This document shows, one piece after another, positions 1 to 8,729 of a stretch of DNA of 15,671 nucleotides. The stretch covers positions 1-15,671 of the forward strand of contig CADWAF010000406.1 in the NCBI GenBank assembly GCA_902984215.1, written 5' to 3'. The first letter of the stretch is position 1. The number at the start of each line of letters is the position of its first letter. The notes under the pieces were generated by a model, which saw only the letters and a program-made list of their open reading frames with translations, had not been told where the DNA came from and did not search any database. Source of the DNA: Willaertia magna (lineage: Eukaryota; Heterolobosea; Eutetramitea; Acrasida; Naegleriidae). Made by a program: the position numbers and the translations under genes.

Positions 1-52
1 TTTCATTGTTATTTGAATCTGAATTGAAGAGTGGAAGGTTAATTCTTTTCAT
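1..52 (-). CDS. Possible 5' end of a minus-strand gene leaving the window
   Basis: On the minus strand an ATG at 52-50 in an A-rich context (GTGAAAAAA before the ATG) opens a frame of 17 codons that stays open to the window edge. It begins MKRINLPLF and turns Ser/Asn-rich. It would be the next gene after PCIF1 on the same strand, with a gap of about 94 bp, which matches the gene spacing elsewhere in the window. The fragment is too short to identify a product, and the frame could be open by chance. Confidence 0.3.
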   Translation of the reverse strand, partial: MKRINLPLFNSDSNNNE

Positions 53-146
53 TTTTTTCACATTGTAGATTCTAATTAATGTTGTTTATTATTTTGCAAC
101 ACTACGAAGAAGATTAAGACGTGTTAAAAGTATGTAAATTAAATAT

Positions 147-2465
147 TTATTTTCTTGATTTAAATGCTTGTTTTAATTTTTCAATTAATTCATTAGTTAT
201 TGGTTGTGTAGAATTAGCATCTTTGTTTTGAAGGAAAAATATATGTGTCTCGTGAACTGCAGAATAACTTCTTTTGTGAGATGGTTCAGAATGTTGAAAA
301 CCATTAATATAACAATGATCTTGAGCTCCTAATACAATTTCTTTTGTTAAATAAGGTGATTTACAAAGTGATTGTAAACTATCTGCATCCATCCAATTAG
401 GTACAACAATTACAAAAGTTAGAGGTTGTGATTCACATGTTTTAATGGAAATAGAACTACTACGATCTAATAAATATTCCATATGAGAAACCATGAATTG
501 CATTAACTCTTCACTAAAGGGAGGATTAGCTTCAAAACTTTAAAATTATTAATCATTATTAATACACAAACAACAAAATACTTACCTTCCCTTCAAAGGA
601 TAACATTCAAAAAAGCTACCAATAGATCCAAACCAAAAATCAATATCTCCAAAAGCAGAACAAAATTGGCCAAAATAACAATTTAATGGTGAAGCAAAAC
701 TTTCCATTTGAACTTCTAAATTTTCATTTAAAACTTCAAATACTTCAACTGGACATGCAGCGTGTAATCCTGCACCTTCAAATTTTCTTTCTGATATTCC
801 AAACATTGCACTATACCTTATTAGCATACAAAATAAAAAGTAATCAAAGAGGCATATATCATTTACTTTTGGTTTTAGAAATATTTGTTCTAATTGTTGT
901 AAATTAGATGATGATATTAAGGACAATCTTAAATTAAATTGTTTTTTAAGTTTTTCATAATGTGAAGAATTAATATAACAACTATATGAGTTGTTGTTAT
1001 CATTAATTCCAAGTAAATTAAGATCCACTTCAGAAGTATTGATATCAAAACAAACTCTTGATTTATCAACAGTTTTTGTCATATTTCTTATTAAATTATT
1101 AATAGTTTTTTCATTAAAATAATTTTCAATATAATCAAACAATGATGATTGTGAGTGTTCCATCTTTAAAAGATCAGGATTATTATCAAGTATTAATTTC
1201 GTTAAATTTACTTGTACATCTTTTACTTTAGTTACAACCAATTGATTACTAAAAACTGCCAACTCACTACAAAGCTCTTCAACAACATTATTTAATTTTT
1301 CTTGTAAAATTTTACCAATTACATCTTTACATTCTTTTAATTTATCCATTATATTATTTTCTTTTTCTTTATCTGATCTATTTGAATTTAATTCTTTAAT
1401 TAACCATGAATTATATTCATTGCATTTATTATTTATAAATAATTTAATTTCATTAGATAAAATATTACCAATATTATCATTTTCATTTAAATCTTTACAA
1501 TAATTTAAATAAATTTCCATACTTTGTTTTGCATCTTTAGAGCTTCTTGGAAACATGCTAACTTTCACTGGAATATCTTCCAATATCTCTCTTTTTAAAG
1601 ATTCACTTCTAGGATCTATACCATTGTTATTATCATTGGATTGAATGAAACTAAAAAGACTTGGAATTAAAGGATCAAAATAATAATTGTTATCATTTCT
1701 GTTAGAATTAAAAGAAGAATAATTATTAATTATCCATTTACTTTCTAAAACTTTTCTTTCTAAAAGCCATCTATTAAAAGATTGTTTTGGAACGACATTC
1801 ATTTCAATCTTTTCAATTAATAAACTTTTTTGTTTATCTCTTACTTGTTGTAATAATTTACTTCTTAAAATTTCTAATTCTATTTGTGGAATTAGATTTA
1901 AAAAAGAAAATAAATTATTATTCATTGTTTTTGTTGAAATTATTTTTGATAAACAATCACCTGCCAATTTACAAGATAAATTATGTTGATGATAAAAGGA
2001 GATGTATTCGGGTATTATATATTTATTCTTATCAATTGTAGTAGTTTTATTATCACTTGTATTATCAGTTGTAATATTATCGTTTGGTTCTTTATCTAAA
2101 ACAACATTGTCAACATTATGGTTCTTTTTAAATGGAAGTTCTTCTATAGGATCACATAAAATTAATTTTTGTACAAGTTCTTTAGAATTAGAATGATTTT
2201 TCGAAACATAAAAGAAATCTCCTAGATTTTCATTATCATTCTTTCTTTTTTTATAATAATTATTATTGGTACTATTATTTCTGTTATAATCGTAAGAATT
2301 GTCATTATATTTTCTCTTTTGTTCATAATTTTGTTCATAATAGTTATTATTTCTATCGGAATAATAATTTCTTGATGAATTGCGATAACTGTTATTTTGT
2401 TGGCGGTGTCTGTTGTTATTGGAAGATGATGGTTGTTGATATCTATTATTATTATAATTACTCAT
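147..2465 (-). CDS. PCIF1: PCIF1/CAPAM-like cap-specific adenosine N6-methyltransferase, two exons
   Basis: Two exons, 2465-586 and 537-147, are joined across a 48-bp GT-AG intron and give 756 residues. The joined protein has the PCIF1 signature: a run like ASPLNCYFGQFCSAFGD, then a segment ending in the catalytic NPPF tetrad (about residues 631-634), and a C-terminal AVHETHIFFLQN block. The intron falls three residues before NPPF, so neither exon alone carries a full catalytic domain. In animals this SAM-dependent enzyme methylates N6 of 2'-O-methyladenosine next to the mRNA cap (m6Am) and binds the RNA polymerase II CTD through an N-terminal WW domain. Here residues 1-80 are instead Asn/Tyr/Arg-rich low complexity, and I see no WW pair of tryptophans. 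Length is close to human PCIF1 (about 700). The ATG at 2465 is the only good start. The family call is firm; m6Am activity and nuclear location are inferred. Confidence 0.9.
538..585 (-). other. 48-bp spliceosomal intron in PCIF1
   Basis: Read on the minus strand, the intron starts GTAAGT at 585 and ends TTTTAAAG at 538. It is almost entirely A/T. Removing it restores an AG+T serine codon and continues the PCIF1 family sequence S-F-E-A-N-P-P-F without a gap. The intron contains an in-frame stop, so it must be spliced to make the catalytic domain. Confidence 0.9.
2229..2462 (-). repeat. AAT/AAC-rich low-complexity coding tract (PCIF1 N-terminus)
   Basis: The N-terminal coding region of PCIF1 is built of imperfect AAT/AAC/TAT codon runs, giving an Asn/Tyr/Arg/Ser-rich disordered region. 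It is a simple-sequence expansion inside a gene, not a mobile element. Confidence 0.7.
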
Positions 2466-2567
2466 TTTTTTTAAAAAAGATTACAAAATAATTTAATAAA
2501 ATTTTACAATAAATAATATGGTGAGGGGTTGGTTGTGTATAAATATTTCTTCTTTTTGACCTTATAA

Positions 2568-3791
2568 TTATTTAAAATAAAAAGTACCATAATCCAATAT
2601 TTGTAATTTATACAATTCTTTTTGGTTATTTGCATTAACTTGGTTATTAGAAATAAAAGTATTACCATAACTATTATTTTCATTACGATTATGATTTAAA
2701 TTATGTAAATAACAATATTTTATACCATTCCCTAATAAGGGATAATCTCCCCCAAATAAAAGTCTATAATTTACAAATTTTGTCCAATTAGAAAATTTAA
2801 TAACATCTCTATGTAATTGTACAAGTTCATTTGCTAATTTATCATCTGTATATAACTCATTTGCTCCTTGATAAATATGATTTGATTTCTTTTGATTATA
2901 TTTTCTTCTTGATTGTATTGTATAGGTATCATAAATTGTTACAAAAGTTACAATTTGTTTTTGATTTGTTAATTTAATAATATTTTCAAAAGCTCTTTCC
3001 CAATTTTTTCTGTCAAAACTTTGATAAAGTTTATGAAAATTAGTCATTGAATTAATTATTATAGCCTTATAAGCATTCATATGATTAATTGTTTGATTGT
3101 TAATAACTCTTTCATTATTATTGTTATTACTGAAAGAATCAAATGATTGTCTCTTTATTAAAGCCTCAGTAGCCATTAATAATTGAAATGAATTATCTAC
3201 TCTAATAACATGTATTCTACTTAAGGTATCTAACATGAAGGCATTATATTTATTTTCATTTTCAAAAATTAATTCAATTAATTTTTCAGTATTAATTTCA
3301 TCTAATGAAACTTGTCTTTCTTCTTTCTTTGAAATATAATTAGCAAAGGCTTTATGAATAGAAAATTCAATCATTTCAATAACTCTAAATTTATCAAATT
3401 TATCATCTAAATCAAAGTATAATACATGATAACCTTCTCTAGGTTTAGTGTGTAAAGAAGAATTAGAGAATTGTAAAGATTTAAAGTGTGAAGGTAATGC
3501 CAAATGACAACATAATGTGTAACATGTTTGTGTTAATCCTTGTCCTTCATTTCCATATAGTTCTATAATATTTCCAGGTAATTTGTTTTCTCCTATTATT
3601 TCATCAAATGGTTCAATGCCTGTTTGAATAGGATCTATTTTTTTTCTTCTTAAAAAGGATAACGCATTTTCTGAGTATATTTTATTGTTGAATTGATTAT
3701 TATTGTTTGATGTATTGTTGTTTATTTCATTTACTTCGGAAGTGTCATCAAATAAATCACCGAACAATAGTTGATGAAGCTGGTCTTGCAT
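2568..3791 (-). CDS. XRCC2: XRCC2-like RAD51 paralogue with degenerate ATP site
   Basis: A single-exon protein of 407 residues with the RecA/RAD51 core in XRCC2 order. A GNIIELYGNEGQG strand-loop lies at residues 73-85. YFDLDDKFDKFRVIEMIE lies at 125-142 and matches the XRCC2 block FIDTD-FD--R. A Walker B-like strand lies at 242-252, and a WTKFVNYRLLF block at 336-346 matches the C-terminal WQQLVKHRMFF of human XRCC2. XRCC2 works with RAD51 paralogues to load RAD51 in homologous recombination. The Walker A lysine is Leu86 (codon TTA) and the Walker B aspartate is Asn247, so ATP binding is probably lost. The protein is longer than human XRCC2 (280) because of an Asn-rich N-terminus and Asn-rich inserts near 223-238 and 366-389. 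The ATG at 3791 follows an A-rich leader. Its stop lies 102 bp before the PCIF1 start on the same strand. Confidence 0.75.
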   Translation of the reverse strand: MQDQLHQLLFGDLFDDTSEVNEINNNTSNNNNQFNNKIYSENALSFLRRKKIDPIQTGIEPFDEIIGENKLPGNIIELYGNEGQGLTQTCYTLCCHLALPSHFKSLQFSNSSLHTKPREGYHVLYFDLDDKFDKFRVIEMIEFSIHKAFANYISKKEERQVSLDEINTEKLIELIFENENKYNAFMLDTLSRIHVIRVDNSFQLLMATEALIKRQSFDSFSNNNNNERVINNQTINHMNAYKAIIINSMTNFHKLYQSFDRKNWERAFENIIKLTNQKQIVTFVTIYDTYTIQSRRKYNQKKSNHIYQGANELYTDDKLANELVQLHRDVIKFSNWTKFVNYRLLFGGDYPLLGNGIKYCYLHNLNHNRNENNSYGNTFISNNQVNANNQKELYKLQILDYGTFYFK

Positions 3792-3875
3792 TTTTTTTAT
3801 TTATTTTTATTTAAATCAATCTCGTGCAGGAAATTGTAATCAAGCACCTAAACGAGTGAAATAACGATAAACAAA

Positions 3876-3990
3876 ATCTACACCTCAGGTTCCCGAGAAG
3901 TCTCCCATCTCAGTACTAATGTAGCCCTATGTGCTTAACTTCTCAAAATCGGACTGGATGAGGTGCTTTCATAGTGGTATGGCCGTAGAT
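3876..3990 (-). rRNA. 5S rRNA copy A, diverged, possibly a pseudogene
   Basis: On the minus strand the sequence begins ATCTACGGCCATACCAC at 3990 and contains the 5S internal promoter: GAAGTTAAGCAC (box A region) and GATGGGAGACTTCTCGGGAA (box C region). It ends GTAGAT at 3876, followed by TTTT as a Pol III stop. It is 115 nt, against 118 nt for the copy at 8537-8654. Differences from that copy are three substitutions, a one-base insertion in the GATTT run, a one-base loss after GCACA, and a 3-nt shorter, altered 3' arm. It reads CCAGTCC where copy B has CCCGTCC, the usual eukaryotic 5S form. The outer helix still pairs over six base pairs plus a wobble. It lies 85 bp upstream of the XRCC2 start. 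It could be a minor expressed variant. Confidence 0.85.
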
Positions 3991-4278
3991 ATTAAGTTTT
4001 ACTTATTACTCCAATCATTGCAGTCCATATTATGTTGTTTTTAACTTTTAATTGCCTTTACGATTGTTTAACTTGCAATTAAATTACAAAACTAGCTGCA
4101 AGATTTAAAATACTCTTCACTTTTTTAATGGGAGATCCACCTGGAATACGGCAATCAACACAGTCTTTTAAAGAGTTTGAACTGATTGATAGATGTAATT
4201 AAACATCCCTTAAAGTGTTTTTGATTGAAAAACGTTAACTTTTGGCGGAAACTCATTGTTGTAAAAATTCAATTAAAA
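3991..4278. other. Gap between 5S copy A and the PLC gene, with a small upstream ORF
   Basis: This 288-bp stretch holds the presumed PLC promoter and leader. It contains one short frame, ATG at 4128 to TAA at 4200-4202 (24 codons, beginning MGDPPGIRQS), less A/T-rich than its surroundings. If it lies in the PLC leader it would act as an upstream ORF; it could also be chance. A TGA at 4222-4224 closes the PLC frame, and a TTG follows at 4225. I see no tRNA or other structured RNA here. Confidence 0.35.
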
Positions 4279-6787
4279 ATGTGGAAACAACTCAAAAGAT
4301 CTAGGTTGCTTTCTAAAACATCTCTCGTGACAACAATAATTAGAAATAAAAACTTATTATCGGAAAGTAAATATTTCTCGTGTACATTACAAAATTATCA
4401 AACTGAAATTGAATCGGCACCTAAAACAATTAAAATACCGGAAAGTAAAGAAAACCAAGATAATACGAGAAACAATAAGAAAAATAATAACAAAAAAAGA
4501 AGAAATAAATTACTATTTTGGACACTTGGATTAACACTTTCTTCTTCACTTATATTTTTAATATATGATAAAATACATTTTAATTATTTATATTTATCAA
4601 ATGAAACTTATTTATCCCAACATGCCATTCCATTAAGCTTACCAATTATAATTTCAAAAAAAACAAAAGAAAATAATGCAGGAGAAAAACAACAATCAAA
4701 TACTACCACTTTAGAACAATTAATTGTTCATCCGCGTTTGCTTTGGATAGAAAAGAAAGTTTTATTAAAATTAAAAAATTTATTTTTAAAATATAGTGAA
4801 AATAATGAAATAATTACAAAAGAACAATTTTTTAATTTTTTAATGAAAGAACAAGGGATGTTTTTAAATAACAATGAAAATAAGTTGGAAGCAGAAAAGA
4901 TTTTATTTAAATTATTAAAAATTAAAGCTTTACTTTCAGATAAAACAAATGACGCATTGTTAAAGAAACCAACTACATTAATGGACATAATTGTTGGTTG
5001 GAACAGTAAAATTATAGATTCTTTCCATTATATGATGTCTAATTTTGTGGATAATGACAGTAATATTAATAGAAATAATAGTAATGGAATGAGTGAAATA
5101 AACGATAATACAGAGATAAAAAACAATCAACTAAAAGATTTTAGTCTTAACGTTGACAAAATTTCTTTTAATGAGTTTTTAGGCTTTTTAATTGGCATCG
5201 ATCAAAATGATCCTTCTTTTAGGATAGATGAAACACATAGTGATGAATATTCATTGGCTAATTATTTAATATCATCTTCACACAATACTTATTTAGTTGG
5301 AAATCAACTTACTAGTCCATCTAGTTCTAAAGCATATATTGATTGTTTAAAAACTAATTGCAGATGTATTGAATGTATGTAAGTTTAATTGTAAAATTAC
5401 TGTAACCATTTTTTACATTACAACATTGTAACAAGTGGATTGTTGGGATGGAAAGGATGGAGAGCCAATTATTTATCATGGTTGGACATTAACACCTAAG
5501 ATGCCATTTATTGAAGCAATTAAAACAATTAAAGAACATGCTTTTATTTATGGATCAAATTATCCTTTAATACTTTCATTAGAAGTTCATTGTAGTATTG
5601 AGCAACAAAAGAAGTTAGCAAAATACATGAAAGAAGTATTTGGTGATTTAATTATTTTACCTACACATGATTCATTACCGCTTCTTTCTGATTGTAAGGG
5701 AAAGATATTATTACAAGGAGAATTTGCAAAATTGGAAAAGAAAATTAGACAAATTGAGTTTGATGTATTGACAGATATATTTGTTGAAAATTTTGAATAT
5801 CACAATGATTTTAGTTTACATAGCAATGATATGAAATTTAAATCAATGAAAAAAGAAGATGTCACAGAAGTGGATGAATCAGTGAAAGTATTAGATGAAA
5901 CCTTTCCTTCTTTTAAGGAAGCTCAAAAAGAAACAATTGGACAATGGGCCGCAGATTTTTATGAAATGCTTTTCTTTAAATCAACTAAAGAACTACATGT
6001 GAAAAACAAGACAAAAAAGGTAAATAACACTGACAATGAGAATACACCTATGCACCAAATGATGTTAAATTTATCAGAAGGTATGGGTTTAGCTACAATT
6101 TTAAAGCATAAAGAAGATATTGTGCAACATAACGAAAGTTATTTTACAAGAATTTATCCAAAAGCAACAAGAATACTTTCTACAAATTTTAATCCTCAAT
6201 TTTATTGGACATTAGGTTGCCAAGTGATTAGTTTAAATTATCAATTTTGTGATCAATACTTAAGAATGAATAGCGCATTATTTGCATCTAATAGTGGAGT
6301 AGGATACGTATTGAAAGATAAAATATTTAAGGAGAACAGTAATAGAAAACAATACAACATTGAAATCCTTCAATACATTCCTTATATAAATATGGAAGAA
6401 ACGGGAATTACCTTTAAACAACTACCTCTTGCTGCAATTGAATACACTAAAATTGGTGATCAAACAATACATGCTGTCCCTTTTGACATATTTAAGTCAA
6501 TTAATCCATTATTACCTCCAACCAATGATGAGGAACAACAAAGAAAAAAGATAGAAATAGATATAAATTACGAAAAGAAAACACTTGTTTCATTTGGAGT
6601 ATTTGAAAGAAAGGAATCAGAATTAAGACTTGTGTCTAAACTTTTAAGGTTGGGTGATTATAGATGTGTTGGTTATACGGCTTTTCCATTACATCAACTA
6701 CTTACAGGTATTCGATTTATAGAGATTAATGATGTTGAAACTGGGAAACCAATTGGAGGATTTTTGATTTCAGTACAAAATCATTAA
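4279..6787 (+). CDS. Phosphoinositide-specific phospholipase C with membrane anchor, two exons
   Basis: Exons 4279-5374 and 5436-6787 give 815 residues. I start at the ATG at 4279; the frame upstream has only a non-ATG codon after a TGA. Residues 1-27 are basic and hydroxylated with no acidic residue, like a mitochondrial presequence. A membrane segment follows at about 78-96. An EF-hand-like helical region spans about 150-310. The X domain (about 325-475) keeps every catalytic residue of the PLC family: SSSHNTY (His335, Asn336), ELDCWDG (Glu365, Asp367), His380 and Glu415. The Y domain spans about 604-660 (NPQFYWTLGCQ to GVGYVLK) and a C2-like domain about 665-815. PLCs cleave phosphoinositides to diacylglycerol and inositol phosphates under calcium control. 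No PH domain is seen. Residues matching the PIP2 phosphate-binding lysines of PLC-delta1 appear as Gln459 and Glu461 (LLQGEF), and the Arg549 position as Leu, so the preferred lipid may differ. Confidence 0.9.
5375..5435 (+). other. 61-bp spliceosomal intron in the PLC gene
   Basis: The intron begins GTATGT at 5375 and ends ACAAG at 5435. Splicing joins GAA-T to TG-GAT and recreates the family motif C-R-C-I-E-L-D-C-W-D-G, which holds two catalytic residues. The unspliced frame stops after 9 bases. Confidence 0.92.
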
Positions 6788-6843
6788 GCCAATCCCAACA
6801 AATTAATTTTTGTAAAGTTGATGTCACAACAAACTTCAAAAAA

Positions 6844-8124
6844 ATGGCTAAATTTCCGCCGCTGCTACTACTCACCTTCATATTTACTCTCTTTCCACTT
6901 GTTCTTTCCTACAATAATGGCATTGGAAAACCAACTCCTCCTTTAGGTTGGAATACATGGAACACTTTTGGCTGTAATATTAATGAAACGCTAATTATAA
7001 AAACGATTGACATGATGGTAAAAACTGGTTTAAGAGATGTTGGATATGAATATATTGTTATTGATGATTGTTGGCAAGAAATGGAAAGAGATTCAACTCT
7101 TCGTTTACAAGCAGATAAGAAGAGATTTCCAAATGGTATTCCTTATCTAGTGAATTATGCAAAACTTAATGGATTGAAATTAGGTATTTATAGTGATGTT
7201 GGAAAGAAAACATGTCAGGGAAGACCTGGTTCTTTTGAACATTATGAGATTGACGCTAAAACATTTGCTGAATGGGGGATTCAATATTTAAAATTAGATT
7301 TTTGTAATCTTGCAAGTGGACAGTACGAGCAACCATGGATTTATTATAGTGAAATGAGTAAAGCTTTAAATCAAACTGGTAAACCAATTCTTTATTCTAT
7401 TTGTAATTGGGGAGATAAAGATCCATGGAAGTGGGCACCACAAATATCAAACATGTGGCGTGTAACTCATGATATTTTCCCAGTGTATCGCTGGATGATG
7501 CATATCGTTTCTGTAATGAATTCTATTGCGAATTATAGTGGGCCTTATTCATGGAATGATCCAGACATGTTAGAAGTAGGTGTGAATTGGACTATTGCGG
7601 GTGGTCTAACAATTAAACTATCTGAAAATGAATCTAAGGCACACTTTTCTTTATGGTCAATTTTAAATGCACCTTTAATTTTAGGAAATGATTTATTGAA
7701 TATGCCACAATGGGTTTACAATATAATTTCAAATAGGGAAGTAATTGCTATAAATCAAGACCCCAATGTTGTTCAAGGAAGATTAATGGAAACTATCCAA
7801 GAAAATACATTTGATGGATTTTGTTATGCGTTACCTGGTTTTATTTGTAAATATACAGAAATTTATGTGAAACGATTGAGTCTTAATAGGTTTGCAGTTG
7901 TTTTATTTAATAGAGGTGATGCTGAAATTGAAAGTGACATTCGTTATAAAAGTGAGAAAATGTTAGTTTTATGGGATAAGCATTTAGGTGTTTCTTCTAC
8001 TCAGTTATTTATGGTAAGGGATTTATGGTTAAGAAAGAATATAGGTGTTTTTTCTACAAAATTTGAGACAATTACTCCAATTGAACCACATAGTGCTCAA
8101 ATGTTTTTACTGACCCCTATGTAA
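6844..8124 (+). CDS. Alpha-galactosidase, glycoside hydrolase family 27
   Basis: A single-exon protein of 426 residues with a signal peptide (hydrophobic core about residues 5-22, ending PLVLS). It then enters a GH27 barrel: PPLGWNTWNTFGCNI (about 32-46), IVIDDCWQ (71-78), LGIYSDVG (113-120), YLKLDFC with nucleophile Asp152, ILYSICNWG (182-190), and WNDPDML with acid/base Asp241. The last ~110 residues should form the beta-sandwich domain. It removes terminal alpha-linked galactose from oligosaccharides and glycolipids, most likely in the endolysosomal system or outside the cell; several N-X-S/T sites fit secretion. The CNWG form resembles plant and fungal alpha-galactosidases more than animal GLA/NAGA (from memory). 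An alpha-N-acetylgalactosaminidase activity is a minor alternative. The ATG follows an A-rich run 56 bp after the PLC stop. Confidence 0.95.
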   Translation: MAKFPPLLLLTFIFTLFPLVLSYNNGIGKPTPPLGWNTWNTFGCNINETLIIKTIDMMVKTGLRDVGYEYIVIDDCWQEMERDSTLRLQADKKRFPNGIPYLVNYAKLNGLKLGIYSDVGKKTCQGRPGSFEHYEIDAKTFAEWGIQYLKLDFCNLASGQYEQPWIYYSEMSKALNQTGKPILYSICNWGDKDPWKWAPQISNMWRVTHDIFPVYRWMMHIVSVMNSIANYSGPYSWNDPDMLEVGVNWTIAGGLTIKLSENESKAHFSLWSILNAPLILGNDLLNMPQWVYNIISNREVIAINQDPNVVQGRLMETIQENTFDGFCYALPGFICKYTEIYVKRLSLNRFAVVLFNRGDAEIESDIRYKSEKMLVLWDKHLGVSSTQLFMVRDLWLRKNIGVFSTKFETITPIEPHSAQMFLLTPM

Positions 8125-8536
8125 AATTATTACCAAGAACTTTAATTTTGGACATATTTTTATAAATTTTTTAAATTAAAAAATATTGATTAAAATATAA
8201 AATAATATAAAATTATAGTTTATAAATTATGTTTTAATTTAATATATTAAATTATTTTAATATAATCATTTTTTTGTTTTTTATAAAATTTAATATTTAA
8301 AAAATCATTAATATATACAATTATTATTTAAAAATAAATTGAAATAATAAAAATATAAAACATATAATAAATTATAACATTTTTTTATTTATTGTTTTGT
8401 TTTAATTAAATTTTTTTATTAATTTAATTATTTTATAATTTGATACATTTAAAAAAGTATTATAATATTGATAACATAAAAAATTTATTGTTTTTACTTG
8501 ACCTTTATGTTTGGGAAGGGCACATTCGATGAAAAA
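8125..8536. other. Extremely AT-rich intergenic spacer
   Basis: No gene is seen. Counting by eye, positions 8161-8460 contain 15 G or C in 300 bases (5%), far below the genes on either side. The tract is made of poly-A/poly-T stretches and TATAAAAT-like strings without a clear tandem unit. It separates the alpha-galactosidase stop from the canonical 5S gene. It may hold the 3' end signals of the former, or serve as a nucleosome-poor or replication-related spacer; the latter is only a guess. Confidence 0.7.
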
Positions 8537-8654
8537 ATCTACAGCACTACAGGTTCCCGAGAAGTCTCCCATCTCAGTACTAATGTAGCCCTAATGTGCT
8601 TAACTTCTCAAATCGGACGGGATGAGGTACTTTCACAGTGGTATGGCCGTAGAT
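8537..8654 (-). rRNA. 5S rRNA copy B, canonical
   Basis: On the minus strand a 118-nt sequence runs from ATCTACGGCCATACCAC at 8654 to GCTGTAGAT at 8537. The ends pair as helix I over nine positions with one G-U. It has the eukaryotic CATCCCGTCCGAT loop/helix region, GAAGTTAAGCAC (box A region) and GATGGGAGACTTCTCGGGAA (box C region) as the internal TFIIIA-type promoter. The 3' end is followed by a run of six T on the RNA strand, a strong Pol III terminator. It encodes the 5S component of the large ribosomal subunit. It is a single dispersed copy; its flanks share no obvious homology with those of copy A. Confidence 0.95.
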
Positions 8655-8729
8655 ACTATCTGCCATTTTTTCACGTTTTTGTTTTGTGTTTTCTTCCAAA
8701 AATTGTGGTTGCGGGAATTCACAAATGAA

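Noticed and set aside
147..503. A separate small gene at the PCIF1 3' end
   Set aside because: Its sequence continues the PCIF1 family directly once the 48-bp intron is removed, so it is exon 2.
1787..2196. Two plus-strand hydrophobic frames inside PCIF1
   Set aside because: They are antisense to Asn/Lys/Ile-rich codons, which always read as Leu/Phe/Ile-rich on the other strand; PCIF1 explains the DNA.
2160..2245. Possible WW domain in PCIF1 (segment DFFYVSKNHSNSKE)
   Set aside because: The aromatic/Asn pattern is faintly WW-like, but both signature tryptophans are absent.
3842..3968. AAGCACCT/AGGTGCTT inverted pair around 5S copy A
   Set aside because: One arm lies inside the 5S gene itself and the copy B locus has no equivalent, so it is probably chance.
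4225..4278. Longer PLC N-terminus starting at 4225
   Set aside because: The codon at 4225 is TTG, directly after a TGA. Eukaryotic nuclear genes rarely start at TTG, and a good ATG follows at 4279.
5435..6787. A separate PLC gene starting at 5435
   Set aside because: The codon there is GTG spanning the splice acceptor; splicing to 5374 rebuilds the catalytic motif, so it is exon 2.
8498..8728. Open plus-strand frame of 76 codons
   Set aside because: It runs antisense through the 5S rRNA gene and its flanks and has no protein-like features beyond that; the 5S identity explains the sequence.
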